From a bacterium endosymbiont of Escarpia laminata (GTDB lineage: Bacteria > Pseudomonadota > Gammaproteobacteria > Chromatiales > Chromatiaceae), in contig QGON01000042.1 in assembly GCA_003660235.1 (NCBI GenBank), positions 1-34,122 of the forward strand: 34,122 nt of DNA, read 5' to 3'. Below, piece by piece: positions 1-8,613 of this stretch (positions are counted from its first letter, which is position 1; each line of letters starts with the position of its first letter). The position numbers were made by a program, and so were the translations under genes. The notes beneath the pieces were generated by a model. That model was not told where the DNA came from. It searched no databases and worked only from the letters and a program-made list of their open reading frames with translations.

Positions 1-432
1 GACGATTTTCAGCAACCCGATGGTGACGATATTTTGGGACCAGGGATAGGATGGCTGATTGAGTTTGGCGGTGTGGTCGTGGAAAAATCCGCAGCCGAAG
101 ATTTTGCGCCCGCTCTTGTTGTTGATCGAATCATCCAGGGCGAGAAGAATCCGCCCGTCCACTGAAGGGTTTGGAATCAACCCCCACAGCACAGACCAAA
201 GCGGGTCCCAGGGTAGCTTGGAGGAGGCCATGAAGGTATAGAAGCGCCGTCGATTCAGATCCAGGCCGAACAGGGTATGTAGCGAACGAAGCAGATTGGA
301 GGTCATCGAGGAGGTAAAGGGGACGATGACCGCCAGCAGCGTGAACACGAACCAGTGGGCGCGTTCACGGCCCAGGGAGGAGGTGGAAAACGGGGCTTGG
401 AGGGCGGTGAGCAGATCGCGTAGAATGAACAT
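1..432 (-). CDS. DDE-type transposase, N-terminal 144 residues (runs off left edge)
   Basis: The minus strand is open without a stop from an ATG at 432 to position 1, giving 144 codons. The protein has helical leader sequence (residues 1-60) and then LALDDSINNKSGRKIFG (about residues 97-113), which looks like the first catalytic Asp region of a DDE transposase, followed by an NQPSYPWSQNIVTIGLL block typical of a group of IS transposases. The rest of the gene, including the remaining acidic residues, lies outside the window, so intactness cannot be judged. A 10-bp inverted repeat (433-442 with 498-507) lies directly upstream and would form a hairpin in the leader of its mRNA. The exact IS family is not certain; transposase is a confident call from the motif pattern only. 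Confidence 0.72.
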   Translation of the reverse strand, partial: MFILRDLLTALQAPFSTSSLGRERAHWFVFTLLAVIVPFTSSMTSNLLRSLHTLFGLDLNRRRFYTFMASSKLPWDPLWSVLWGLIPNPSVDGRILLALDDSINNKSGRKIFGCGFFHDHTAKLNQPSYPWSQNIVTIGLLKIV

Positions 433-507
433 TGAATGAGGGTGCTTTTTGTTGGGTTATCAATGACTTATCACCACTGATTATACCCGAAAAGCGGCCC
501 TCATTCA
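433..507. repeat. 10-bp inverted repeat upstream of the left transposase
   Basis: TGAATGAGGG at 433-442 pairs perfectly with CCCTCATTCA at 498-507. The left arm abuts the transposase start codon at 432, so a hairpin would form in the 5' leader of the transposase mRNA. Hairpins at this place can block translation of read-through transcripts in insertion sequences; that role is inferred here. Confidence 0.45.
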
Positions 508-698
508 CCTTTATCTTGTTGATATTACAGCGAATATTCGCATTTTGCCCGAGTCGGCAGGGAATTATATTCCTACCCACTTTATTAGTGAAAGCTTATA
601 TTGCAGACCTGAAAAAACGGTGAAACTTCAGCTATTCGGCTCATCTATGATTTGCTCGTCCCGGCCAACGAGTTATCAATCCTGAATCATTGAACGGG

Positions 699-787
699 TG
701 TAGGCTCGTTCAAGTGTGCGAAAGCGGCAATCTTATCGCTCTGCCAATTCAAAACGCCGGATCCGCTACGCTTGATCGTGCCTACGA
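699..787. repeat. Degenerate copy of the GTAGGCC...GGCCTAC dispersed repeat
   Basis: This segment shares its layout with the copy at 29263-29350: a TAGGC-type start, CTGCCAATTC in the middle, then GGATCCGCTACGCTTGATCG and a CCTAC end. Several positions of the left arm have drifted, so the palindrome is weaker than in the copies near the antiporter gene. Its presence inside the island suggests either an old chromosomal segment or spread of the repeat into the island. Confidence 0.6.
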
Positions 788-1394
788 CGTAAATAATACA
801 GAGGGGGGGCTGACCGCGATCAGGCGAAAAATCTATCAAGCGCCTATTTTTTACATGAGAAGTTATAATTCGCCTCGGACAAGGAGGAGTGCCTTGCCAT
901 CAGTGCGCTAAAATTGACCGCCATGTGAGGTCGTGCTTGAGTCAGCAGAAAAGGGCTTGAACATAACCCCCGAGGAAGGTGATTTAACACAGTTTCCTGG
1001 GAGTAAGTTACACCCAGGTTCTCGAAATATCTCCTACCCTTCGTTAATTCATAAGGTTCCCCCACGTCCTTGCGGGGGCCTGTCATCCCTAACTTTCCTT
1101 GCCTGTCCAAAGTAGGCAATGAGATTGTATTCGAATTGTATGACGATTTGATGACAACAAATCCCGCCTAAGCGGAATGGCACTGACTTAAGGTAACAAT
1201 ATTCGTATTATTAATGACTTATCAGGTGTCTGAAAAAAACAGCAGGTCGATGAGATGGTCTCCTCCTACTCCACTAATCGGCGCCGCAATGCGCCATGAT
1301 TGTAAACTGGTCCGGTGTAGTATATCCGTAGTATATTTGAAAGCCACGCCACAGCTGGGGTTTCCTGATGGCAGAGACCAAGCCGACGACGCTG

Positions 1395-1438
1395 GCAGTC
1401 CTTGCCCACCCGGCTGTGAAGGTGGGGTTAGGGACTGC
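1395..1438. repeat. Imperfect hairpin upstream of hsdR
   Basis: GCAGTCC-ttg-CCCACC (1395-1410) is complementary to GGTGGG-gtta-GGACTGC (ending 1438), apart from short bulges, with a loop of about 10 bases. It is about 110 bases upstream of hsdR. It could be structure in the hsdR leader or part of a decayed mobile element. There is no T-tract, so it is not an obvious terminator. Confidence 0.45.
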
Positions 1439-1545
1439 GGCTGGTGTGCGGATTGCGGATACAGGCTCTCGTCGGGCTTAATAGACCAATCACGGCAAGG
1501 AAGGTTAGATGGGCACCACTATTGGAGCAGGAAGGCTGAGTATCG

Positions 1546-3894
1546 ATGGATAAGAAAGACAAACAACAACTCAGCGAAATAGACATCTGCGACCTGTTCA
1601 TTACCCCCGCCATCAAGAACGCTGGCTGGGACCAAATGCAGCAGATCCGCCGCGAAGTCACCCTGACCCCAGGCCCAGTCATCGTCCGCGGCAATATGTC
1701 CGCACGTAACAAGAAAAAGAAAAAATTCGCCGACTATGTGCTCTCCAAGGAGCCCGGTATCCCCATTGCCGTGGTCGAGGCCAAGGATAACAAGCACACC
1801 GTGAGCCATGGCATGCAGCAGGCTCTCGGTTATGTGGAAATCCTCAAAGTCCCCAGTGCCTTCAGCTCAAATGGCGACGCTTTCGCCTCCCATAACAAAG
1901 AACCCGTAGCTGGCGAGCCCATCGAAACGGAATTTGCCCTGGGTGCCTTCCCACCACCAGCAACCCTCTGGCAACGGTACAAAACCTTTCGTGGCATCGA
2001 AGATCAGGCCGAAGACCTAGTCGTCCAGCCCTATCACCAGGACTCCTCCGGCAAAGAGCCACGCTACTACCAGGTAGAGGCCATCAATCGCACCATCGAG
2101 GCCGTTGCCCGCGGGCAAAAGCGCGTCCTGCTGGTCATGGCCACCGGTACGGGCAAGACCTACACCACCTTCCAGATCATCTGGCGGCTGTGGAAGGCTC
2201 AGCATGTCAAGCGAGTGCTATTCTTGGTCGACCGAAATATCCTCGCCGATCAAACTCTGGTCAACGACTTCAAACCCTTCGGCTCGGTCATGACCAAGAT
2301 CAAAAACCGCAAGATCGACCCATCTTACGAGGTCTACCTCGGACTCTACCAAGCCATCACCGGGCCGGACGAAGAAGATAAGATCTTCAAATCCGTCTCC
2401 CGCGACTTCTTCGACATGATTGTCATCGACGAGTGTCATCGTGGCAGCGCCGCTGATGATTCCGCTTGGCGCGAAATCCTCGAATACTTCTCCGGTGCCG
2501 TGCAGCTCGGTCTCACCGCCACCCCCAAAGAGACCAAATACGTCTCCAGCACCACCTATTTCGGCGAGCCCGTTTACACCTACAGCCTCAAACAGGGCAT
2601 AGAAGATGGCTTTCTCGCGCCCTACAAGGTGGTTCGCATCGACATCGACAAGGATGTGCTCGGCTGGGTGCCACCAAAAGGCATGAAGGATGACCTCGGC
2701 CAGGAGATCGAGCATCGGGAATACAACCAGGCCGACATGGATCGCAAACTGGTCCTCAATCAGCGCACCAAACTGGTGGCCAATCGGGTCATGCAATACC
2801 TTAACGCCACCGATCCATTCGGTAAGACCATCATCTTCTGTGAAGACATCGACCATGCCGAGCGTATGCGTGTCGCCATCGTCAATGCCGCAGGGCAGGT
2901 GGCCATCGACAACCCCAAATACGTCATGCGTATCACTGGCGACAGTGTCGAAGGCAAGGCCGAGCTGGATAACTTTATCGACCCGGAAAGCCGCTACCCG
3001 GTCATCGCCACCACCTCAGAACTGCTCAGCACCGGCGTGGATGCCAAGACCTGCAAGCTCATCGTGCTGGACAAGACCATCACCTCCATGACCAGCTTCA
3101 AGCAGATCATCGGCCGTGGCACTCGTATCGACGAGGAGAACGGCAAGTGGTTCTTCAGCATCATGGATTTCAAGAAGGCCACCGAACTGTTCCGTGACCC
3201 CGATTTTGATGGTGAGCCTGTGGTGATCTACGAGCCGGGCAATGATGATGACCCCGTGCCACCCGACCCGGAACCCGGCGTTGATGAGCTTGATGATGAA
3301 GTACAGGAGGAGCGAGGCACATACAAGGTCCGCGTTAGCGGCGTACCAGCCCGCATCATCCACGAGCGCATCGAATACATCGGCCCCGACGGTGATCTGA
3401 TCACCGAGTCCTACAAAGACTTCAGCCGCAAGCAGATTCAATCCGAATACGCCTCACTGGATGATTTCCTCAAACGCTGGAACAGCGAGAAGAAAAAACA
3501 GGCCATCCTCGACGAACTGGAAGAGCACGGCATCGTGCTCGACAACCTCGCTGCTGAAATCGGCAAAGACTATGGCGATTTCGACCTCATCTGCCACATT
3601 GCCTTTGGCCAGCCGCCACTCACCCGAAAAGAGCGCGCCAACAAGGTCAAGAAACGCAACTACTTCACCCAATACGGCGACCAGGCCCGCGCCGTACTCG
3701 ATGCTCTGCTTGAAAAATACGCCGACGAAGGCATCCATACCCTGGAAAGCGCCAAGGTGCTGAAACTCAAACCCTTCGACCAGATAGGCACACCCGTAGA
3801 AATCATCAACCAGGTTTTCGGTGGCAAGGCCAAGTATGAGGCCGCCATACAAGAACTCGAACAAGCCCTCTTTGAGCAGGACAAAACCGCATGA
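1546..3894 (+). CDS. hsdR: Type I restriction enzyme, R (motor/nuclease) subunit
   Basis: This 782-residue protein is the ATP-driven translocase and endonuclease of a type I restriction system, which cuts DNA lacking the host methylation pattern. An N-terminal PD-(D/E)xK nuclease is visible as Asp63, then E78-A-K80 and a QQALGY motif at 91-96. The superfamily 2 helicase motor follows: Walker A ATGTGKT (199-205), DECH box (295-298) and LTATP (323-327), with later helicase motifs including a QIIGRGTRID stretch. The C-terminal part resembles the EcoEI-type R-subunit C-terminal domain. The length fits the shorter EcoEI-like HsdR class. The stop codon overlaps the hsdM start (ATGA at 3891-3894), so translation is probably coupled. 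All key residues are present and the enzyme should be active. Confidence 0.95.
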   Translation: MDKKDKQQLSEIDICDLFITPAIKNAGWDQMQQIRREVTLTPGPVIVRGNMSARNKKKKKFADYVLSKEPGIPIAVVEAKDNKHTVSHGMQQALGYVEILKVPSAFSSNGDAFASHNKEPVAGEPIETEFALGAFPPPATLWQRYKTFRGIEDQAEDLVVQPYHQDSSGKEPRYYQVEAINRTIEAVARGQKRVLLVMATGTGKTYTTFQIIWRLWKAQHVKRVLFLVDRNILADQTLVNDFKPFGSVMTKIKNRKIDPSYEVYLGLYQAITGPDEEDKIFKSVSRDFFDMIVIDECHRGSAADDSAWREILEYFSGAVQLGLTATPKETKYVSSTTYFGEPVYTYSLKQGIEDGFLAPYKVVRIDIDKDVLGWVPPKGMKDDLGQEIEHREYNQADMDRKLVLNQRTKLVANRVMQYLNATDPFGKTIIFCEDIDHAERMRVAIVNAAGQVAIDNPKYVMRITGDSVEGKAELDNFIDPESRYPVIATTSELLSTGVDAKTCKLIVLDKTITSMTSFKQIIGRGTRIDEENGKWFFSIMDFKKATELFRDPDFDGEPVVIYEPGNDDDPVPPDPEPGVDELDDEVQEERGTYKVRVSGVPARIIHERIEYIGPDGDLITESYKDFSRKQIQSEYASLDDFLKRWNSEKKKQAILDELEEHGIVLDNLAAEIGKDYGDFDLICHIAFGQPPLTRKERANKVKKRNYFTQYGDQARAVLDALLEKYADEGIHTLESAKVLKLKPFDQIGTPVEIINQVFGGKAKYEAAIQELEQALFEQDKTA

Positions 3895-5363
3895 GCAACG
3901 TTTCCGGCATCATCAAATCCATCCAGGACATCATGCGCAAAGATGTCGGCGTCGACGGCGACGCCCAGCGCATCAGCCAACTGGTGTGGATGTTCTTCCT
4001 CAAGATCTTCGATGACCGAGAGCAAGAGCTGGAACTGCTGGAAGACGACTACCAGTCACCCCTTCCCGATGATCTGCGCTGGCGGGCCTGGGCAGCGGAC
4101 GCCGAAGGGATAACGGGTGAAACCCTGGCCCGATTCGTCAACGACTCGCTATTCCCCACGCTCAAGGAAAAACTGCCCACCCACGGCCCGGCAGGCCAAC
4201 GCGCACAGGTGGTGCGTACCGTCTTCGAGGATGCCTACAACTACATGAAGTCCGGCACTCTTATGCGCCAGGTCATCAACAAGATCAACGAGATCGACTT
4301 CAACAACACCCAAGATCGCCACACCTTCGGCAGCATCTACGAACAGATCCTCAAAGACCTGCAAAGCGCAGGCAATGCCGGTGAGTTTTACACCCCCCGC
4401 GCTGTCACCCGCTTCATCGTTAACCGCGTAGACCCAAAGCTGGCAGAGAAGGTTCTCGACCCGGCCTGCGGCACAGGCGGTTTTCTTGCCTGCACCATCG
4501 ACCACAAGCGCGAGCACTACGTTAAAACCAGTGGAGACGAAGAAGACTTGCAAGCCTCCATCTTCGGTGTTGAGAAAAAGGCCTTGCCACACATGCTGGC
4601 CACTACCAACATGATCCTGCACGGCATCGACACTCCCACCAACATCCGCCACGACAACACCCTGAGCCGCCCCTACAAGGACTACGGCAACAGAGACCGC
4701 AAAGCCGTCATCATCACCAACCCGCCCTTCGGTGGCATGGAAGAGGACGGCATCGAAAACAACTTCCCCGCCAACCTGCGCACTCGTGAGACCGCCGACC
4801 TGTTCATGGCGCTCATCATCAAACTACTCAAGGACAACGGCCGTGCCGCCGTGGTGCTGCCCGATGGTTTCCTGTTTGGCGAAGGCATGAAAACTCGGCT
4901 CAAGGAGAAGCTGCTGGAAGAGTGCAATCTACACACCATCGTCCGCCTGCCCAATGGCGTGTTCAACCCCTACACCGGCATCAAGACCAACCTGCTGTTC
5001 TTCACCAAGGGCCAGCCCACCGAGCAGGTCTGGTACTACGAGCACCCCTATCCGGAAGGCGTCAAAAACTATAACAAAACCAAGCCCATGCGCTTTGAGG
5101 AGTTTCAGACCGAGATTGACTGGTGGGGCGATGAGGCGGATGGCTTCGCCAGCCGCGAGCAGACCGAACAGGCCTGGCAGGTCAGCATCGATGAGATCAG
5201 GGCCCGCAACTACAACCTCGACATCAAAAACCCTCACGTTGGTGAACAGATCAACCATGACCCCGACGAATTGCTGCAACAGTATCAGGAGCAGCAACAG
5301 GCAATTACCGACCTGCGTGAACAGCTCAAGGCCAGTCTGCACCAGGCACTGAACGGGGAGTAG
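3891..5363 (+). CDS. hsdM: Type I restriction-modification, M (N6-adenine methyltransferase) subunit
   Basis: This 490-residue protein is the methyltransferase subunit that, with HsdS, methylates adenine in the recognition site and also forms the core of the restriction complex. An N-terminal helical HsdM domain (about 1-140) precedes the SAM-binding motif I DPACGTGGF (190-198) and catalytic motif IV NPPF (277-280). The C-terminal tail (about 460-490) is rich in Gln and Leu and is probably helical, fitting contact with HsdS. It overlaps hsdR by four bases and is separated from hsdS by only two, consistent with one polycistronic message. The length is usual for the family and no damage is seen. 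Confidence 0.96.
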   Translation: MSNVSGIIKSIQDIMRKDVGVDGDAQRISQLVWMFFLKIFDDREQELELLEDDYQSPLPDDLRWRAWAADAEGITGETLARFVNDSLFPTLKEKLPTHGPAGQRAQVVRTVFEDAYNYMKSGTLMRQVINKINEIDFNNTQDRHTFGSIYEQILKDLQSAGNAGEFYTPRAVTRFIVNRVDPKLAEKVLDPACGTGGFLACTIDHKREHYVKTSGDEEDLQASIFGVEKKALPHMLATTNMILHGIDTPTNIRHDNTLSRPYKDYGNRDRKAVIITNPPFGGMEEDGIENNFPANLRTRETADLFMALIIKLLKDNGRAAVVLPDGFLFGEGMKTRLKEKLLEECNLHTIVRLPNGVFNPYTGIKTNLLFFTKGQPTEQVWYYEHPYPEGVKNYNKTKPMRFEEFQTEIDWWGDEADGFASREQTEQAWQVSIDEIRARNYNLDIKNPHVGEQINHDPDELLQQYQEQQQAITDLREQLKASLHQALNGE

Positions 5364-5365
5364 GC

Positions 5366-7132
5366 ATGAGTGCAGAGGTAAACACCCCGGCAAGCAGAAA
5401 CCCTATCACCGACCACCTCGATATTTGGAGTAGTGTCTATGTGAAGAAGGCCACCACCGGGCGGGGTAGTAACGGCAAGATCAGCCCCTACGGTATCCAG
5501 AAACTGCGTGAACTGATTCTGGAACTGGCTGTGCAAGGTAAGCTGGTGCCACAAGATCCAAATCACGAACCCGCCAGCGTGTTGTTGAAGAAGATTGCGA
5601 AAGAAAAAGTGCGGTTGGTTAAGGAGGGGGGAATCAAAAAACAGAAAAAAACAGCTGGTATTGCAGATAAAGATGCACTTTTTCATTGTCCCGCAGGTTG
5701 GGTGTGGGCTCGACTTGCTCAAGTAGCCCCTATGTCCTTGATCGACGGAGATTGGATAGAGACTAAAGACCAAGATCCGTCAGGTGGGATTCGACTTATC
5801 CAGCTAGCTGATGTTGGTGTGGATGAATTTAAAGATGTTTCACAGAAATTTGTGAATGAAGCTACATACACGAAATTGAAATGCACAGAGCTGGAAAAAG
5901 GCGATGTCTTGATTGCCAGGCTTCCAAATCCGATTGGCAGGGCATGTTTGTTTCCTGGTTTGGATCAACCGGCTATAACCGTTGTTGATGTGGCAATTCT
6001 CAGACCATTAGGTTTTATGCATGATCGATACTTGATTCACGCTATTAACTCAACCTCATTCAGAGAGCAGGTAGAATCATTTGGGAAAGGGGCAACGAGA
6101 TTCCGAATTTCGACTGGGAATCTGAAGACTATATTGATTCCAATTCCCTCACTTGCCGAACAACACCGCATCGTCGCCAAAGTCGACGAACTCATGGCCC
6201 TCTGCGACCAACTGGAACAACAACAAACCGACAGCCTCCAGGTCCACCAGACCCTGGTCGAAACCCTGCTGCGCACCCTCGTTGATGCCGAAAGCACCCA
6301 ACAAACCTGGAGCCGCATCGCTGAACACTTCGACACCCTCTTCACCACTGAAGCATCCATAGACCAACTTAAACAAACCATCCTCCAACTCGCCGTCATG
6401 GGCAGGCTTGTTCCTCAAGATCTCAACGACGAACCGGCTAATGGGCTTCTGAAAAAAATTGCCGCAGAAAACGCCAAATTAGTTCAAGAAAAGAAAATTA
6501 AGAAGCATCTGCCTGTGGAGCCTTTCGGGGATGAATCCGAACTTCCGAATAGCTGGGAAACTATCGTAGTCCAAGATTTTGCTGATGTTCGGTTGGGCAG
6601 CACGCCATCAAGGACGGAATCAAAATATTGGGGGGGAGATATTCCCTGGGTAAGTTCGGGTGAGGTTGCGAACTGCGTCATTCACGACACAAAAGAAAAA
6701 ATCACGCAAGACGGTTTTGATAATTCAAGCGTCAGCTTAATACCCAAGAGGAGTGTTTTGATCGCGATTATTGGACAAGGCAAAACACGGGGGCAATCAG
6801 CAACACTGAATATTGATGCATGTACTAATCAGAACGTGGCGGCACTTGTATTTAATGAAGATTTTGTCGTGCCCGAATTTGTATGGATATGGGCTAAAAG
6901 TAAATATGAGTCACATAGAGGTGAGGGACGCGGAGGGGCACAACCTGCGCTGAATGGAAAAAAAGTCAGAAGTTTCCGTTTTTATTTGCCACCCACGGCT
7001 GAACAACACCGCATCGTCGCCAAAGTCGACGAACTCATGGCCCTCTGCGATGCCCTCAAGGCTCGCATCCAGGACGCCCAAACCACCCAGACCCACCTCG
7101 CTGACGCCATCGTCGAACAGGCTGTCGCATGA
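5366..7132 (+). CDS. hsdS: Type I restriction-modification, S (specificity) subunit
   Basis: This 588-residue protein gives sequence specificity to the HsdM and HsdR subunits. It has the classic two-fold layout. Two related blocks (KLRELILELAVQGKLVPQD at about 46-64 and QLKQTILQLAVMGRLVPQD at about 334-352) each precede a target recognition domain (about 95-263 and 370-543), and each domain ends in an AEQHRIVAKVDELMALCD conserved helix (from about 264 and 545). The DNA for these two helices is identical over 50 bases (6158-6207 and 7001-7050). The recognition domains are clearly more AT-rich than the conserved helices, which suggests they were exchanged by recombination. Which base of the target each domain reads cannot be told from sequence. 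Confidence 0.95.
   Translation: MSAEVNTPASRNPITDHLDIWSSVYVKKATTGRGSNGKISPYGIQKLRELILELAVQGKLVPQDPNHEPASVLLKKIAKEKVRLVKEGGIKKQKKTAGIADKDALFHCPAGWVWARLAQVAPMSLIDGDWIETKDQDPSGGIRLIQLADVGVDEFKDVSQKFVNEATYTKLKCTELEKGDVLIARLPNPIGRACLFPGLDQPAITVVDVAILRPLGFMHDRYLIHAINSTSFREQVESFGKGATRFRISTGNLKTILIPIPSLAEQHRIVAKVDELMALCDQLEQQQTDSLQVHQTLVETLLRTLVDAESTQQTWSRIAEHFDTLFTTEASIDQLKQTILQLAVMGRLVPQDLNDEPANGLLKKIAAENAKLVQEKKIKKHLPVEPFGDESELPNSWETIVVQDFADVRLGSTPSRTESKYWGGDIPWVSSGEVANCVIHDTKEKITQDGFDNSSVSLIPKRSVLIAIIGQGKTRGQSATLNIDACTNQNVAALVFNEDFVVPEFVWIWAKSKYESHRGEGRGGAQPALNGKKVRSFRFYLPPTAEQHRIVAKVDELMALCDALKARIQDAQTTQTHLADAIVEQAVA
6158..7050 (+). repeat. Exact 50-bp direct repeat within hsdS (6158-6207 and 7001-7050)
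   Basis: The two copies begin GAACAACACCGCATCG and end GGCCCTCTGCGA, with no mismatch over 50 bases. They encode the conserved helix after each target recognition domain. Exact identity at DNA level, beyond what protein conservation needs, points to recent gene conversion or to a substrate for domain swapping or deletion of one half of the protein. Confidence 0.93.
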
Positions 7133-7153
7133 CCGACTGGGGATGATGTCGAA

Positions 7154-7330
7154 ATGGATCTCAAGAGCGTTCACATTGCTGGCTACAAAAACCGGGTCGA
7201 TACTCGGCTCACATTTGAAATCTGCGAAACGCCCATCACCATCATCGGTAACAACAGCACCGGCAAATCCAACCTGATCAAGGCCCTGTTCTCCATCAGC
7301 CACGACCAGACTCTCAAAGGAGCGTTATGA
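7154..7330 (+). pseudogene. N-terminal stump of a P-loop (RecF/SMC/OLD-type) ATPase
   Basis: This frame encodes 58 residues beginning MDLKSVHIAGYKNRV and containing a Walker A loop, GNNSTGKS, at about residues 33-40. That start (strand, a short hydrophilic turn, FEI..., then the P-loop and NLIKAL) is how RecF/SMC-like and OLD-family ATPases begin. It then stops, where such proteins normally continue for hundreds of residues with the signature and Walker B motifs. It lies 21 bases after hsdS, and its stop overlaps the next start (ATGA at 7327-7330). The simplest reading is the 5' remnant of an ATPase gene whose body was lost when the downstream cassette joined. A functional mini-protein that only couples translation is less likely. 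Confidence 0.7.
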
Positions 7331-8613
7331 ATAATTCAGCATGGACGCACGACACACTCTTTTGTCACCTCTCATCGGGGCAAATCGCCGAGCTGATCCG
7401 TACTGCCGAGGGTTCTGTCTGCTATGCCGGCCCCGGCATTCAGAAAGGGCCAGCGCTTGCCATGCCTGAAGTCTCCAGGCGAATAGGCCCGGAACTGCTG
7501 ACAGTGAGCCTGGATTTTGATGAAAATGTCATGCGTATGGGCTATGGGGACGTGGAGGCAGTCCGCATGCTGCGTGATGCTGGTATCGCGATAAACAACG
7601 CCGCTGGTTTGCGTAGCGCACTGATTATTGTCGATGGTGAGGGTTACACCTTTACCCCAACCCCTCTGTATCTCGAAGCAGAATCCGGCAATGAAACTTC
7701 CCGCAACGCGATTCGCCTCTCTCCAGAGCAGGTTGCCGAGGCCCTGGCGCGGTTGTCTCCAGCCGCTAAGGCGATAGCAGTTGGACAAGCCACTGATCCC
7801 ATTGAAAAGGCCCGAATCATTAATTTACCGGTTGAGGTGGGTTCTGTACAGGTCGATGAGGTTCTATTTGAGCAGGTGGACGCCAGTCTGAAAGAGGCTC
7901 CGCCGATGAAGTTCGACCTGGCCCGGCAGGTGCGCGTGTTCGAGCCCTATCTGCAATACGTGGAACTGAGTCTAACTGGAGCGGCCATTCAACGTCACCG
8001 ACTGGCGATTCCGGCCAACATACAGAAACTCGGGGGCGGCAAGGACCTGGAGGGCCGTCTGCGCACCACCTTTGATTTGATCGAGAAGGGTGGGAAGTTC
8101 TCATCCCAACCCCTTGAGAGCGCCCTCAATGAGATACGCAAGGACTTTACCCCTTCACTGGGCAAGGATCACGGGCGGGTGGTATTAAAATCCGCCAAAC
8201 CGTATCTGCTTGAGCGTCTTGAGGAGTTCCGTAATAAACTCAAAGCACATCAAAAAGAGGTGGGCGAAAAACTACAGAAACATCTTGATGATTCCCGCCA
8301 ACAAATCGTTGATTACTATCTGCCCCGGGTAGTGGGATCACCGCCGGATGCCTTGCTTGGTCAATCCCTTTCTGGAAAACCCACAGAAAAGGGTGCCCGA
8401 CAGTGGTTGAATGCCGCACTGGATCGGGTGTATCCCAGCGCCGAGTCCTTGATTCAGGTAATGAATTTGGAGGTGCGCTTCAAAGACGTTACCTTCGAAA
8501 CCTTGAATCGCAAAGATTTTCTAGCATCAATAAAAATAGCTTTTCCAGGTGTGGACTGGGATAGGGCATACGAAGAGTTTCGAGCAGCAGGAGAGTCAAA
8601 AGATGACGGTTGA
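7327..8613 (+). CDS. Uncharacterised 428-aa protein with degenerate PLD-like N-terminus
   Basis: I do not recognise this as a named family. Residues about 10-115 look like half of a phospholipase-D fold: strand VCYAGPGI, then LLTVSLDFDENVMRMG, a helix EAVRMLRDAGI, and GLRSALIIVDGEGYTFTP, where a true PLD has HxK before the hydrophobic strand. Here that position reads R96-S-A98, so PLD chemistry is probably lost. The central part (about 175-290) is mixed, and about 300-340 is charged and probably coiled coil (ERLEEFRNKLKAHQKEV). It has its own strong ribosome site, AAAGGAG at 7316-7322. The gene overlaps the following kinase gene by 11 bases, so the two are probably made together. A role as sensor or partner of the kinase is inferred only from this arrangement. 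Confidence 0.75.
   Translation: MNNSAWTHDTLFCHLSSGQIAELIRTAEGSVCYAGPGIQKGPALAMPEVSRRIGPELLTVSLDFDENVMRMGYGDVEAVRMLRDAGIAINNAAGLRSALIIVDGEGYTFTPTPLYLEAESGNETSRNAIRLSPEQVAEALARLSPAAKAIAVGQATDPIEKARIINLPVEVGSVQVDEVLFEQVDASLKEAPPMKFDLARQVRVFEPYLQYVELSLTGAAIQRHRLAIPANIQKLGGGKDLEGRLRTTFDLIEKGGKFSSQPLESALNEIRKDFTPSLGKDHGRVVLKSAKPYLLERLEEFRNKLKAHQKEVGEKLQKHLDDSRQQIVDYYLPRVVGSPPDALLGQSLSGKPTEKGARQWLNAALDRVYPSAESLIQVMNLEVRFKDVTFETLNRKDFLASIKIAFPGVDWDRAYEEFRAAGESKDDG

Larger units (their letters stand above)
508..1545. other. Gene-poor stretch between the left transposase and hsdR
   Basis: I see no convincing gene here. The short open frames lack recognisable motifs, overlap each other on both strands and have poor starts. 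The stretch contains a decayed copy of a dispersed palindromic repeat (699-787), a hairpin of CCCCC/GGGGG at about 1055-1075, and a longer imperfect hairpin at 1395-1438. The hsdR start at 1546 is preceded by an AGGAAGG ribosome site at about 1526-1535. The most likely reading is scar sequence left by successive insertions and deletions inside the island. Confidence 0.5.

Noticed and set aside
317-380. Reading residues 317-380 of the FGE-like protein as an active TIR NADase was considered (coordinates here are protein residues of the 31122-33329 gene).
   Set aside because: Only the first strand and helix resemble a TIR domain and no catalytic Glu is evident, so it is described only as Rossmann-like.
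844-1119. A 91-codon minus-strand frame in the gap before hsdR.
   Set aside because: No recognisable motif, overlaps another frame on the plus strand, odd composition and no ribosome site.
462-1224. The 12-base sequence AATGACTTATCA occurs at 462-473 and 1213-1224, as if bounding a 750-bp element.
   Set aside because: Flanks do not match beyond the 12 bases, orientation is direct, and no target duplication or inverted ends are visible; this may be chance in AT-rich DNA.
1368-1481. A 37-codon frame (MAETKPTTLAVLAHPAVKV...) upstream of hsdR.
   Set aside because: It could be a C-terminal relic of a lost gene, but I cannot match it to any family and its sequence is dominated by the hairpin at 1395-1438.
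1214-1582. A 122-codon plus-strand frame containing Cys-rich CGWCADCG.
   Set aside because: It overlaps the true hsdR start in another frame and spans a hairpin whose symmetric bases generate the apparent motif.
8549-8602. Upstream start for the HipA-like kinase.
   Set aside because: It would overlap the preceding gene by 65 bases without a ribosome site, while ATG at 8603 has AGGAG at proper spacing.
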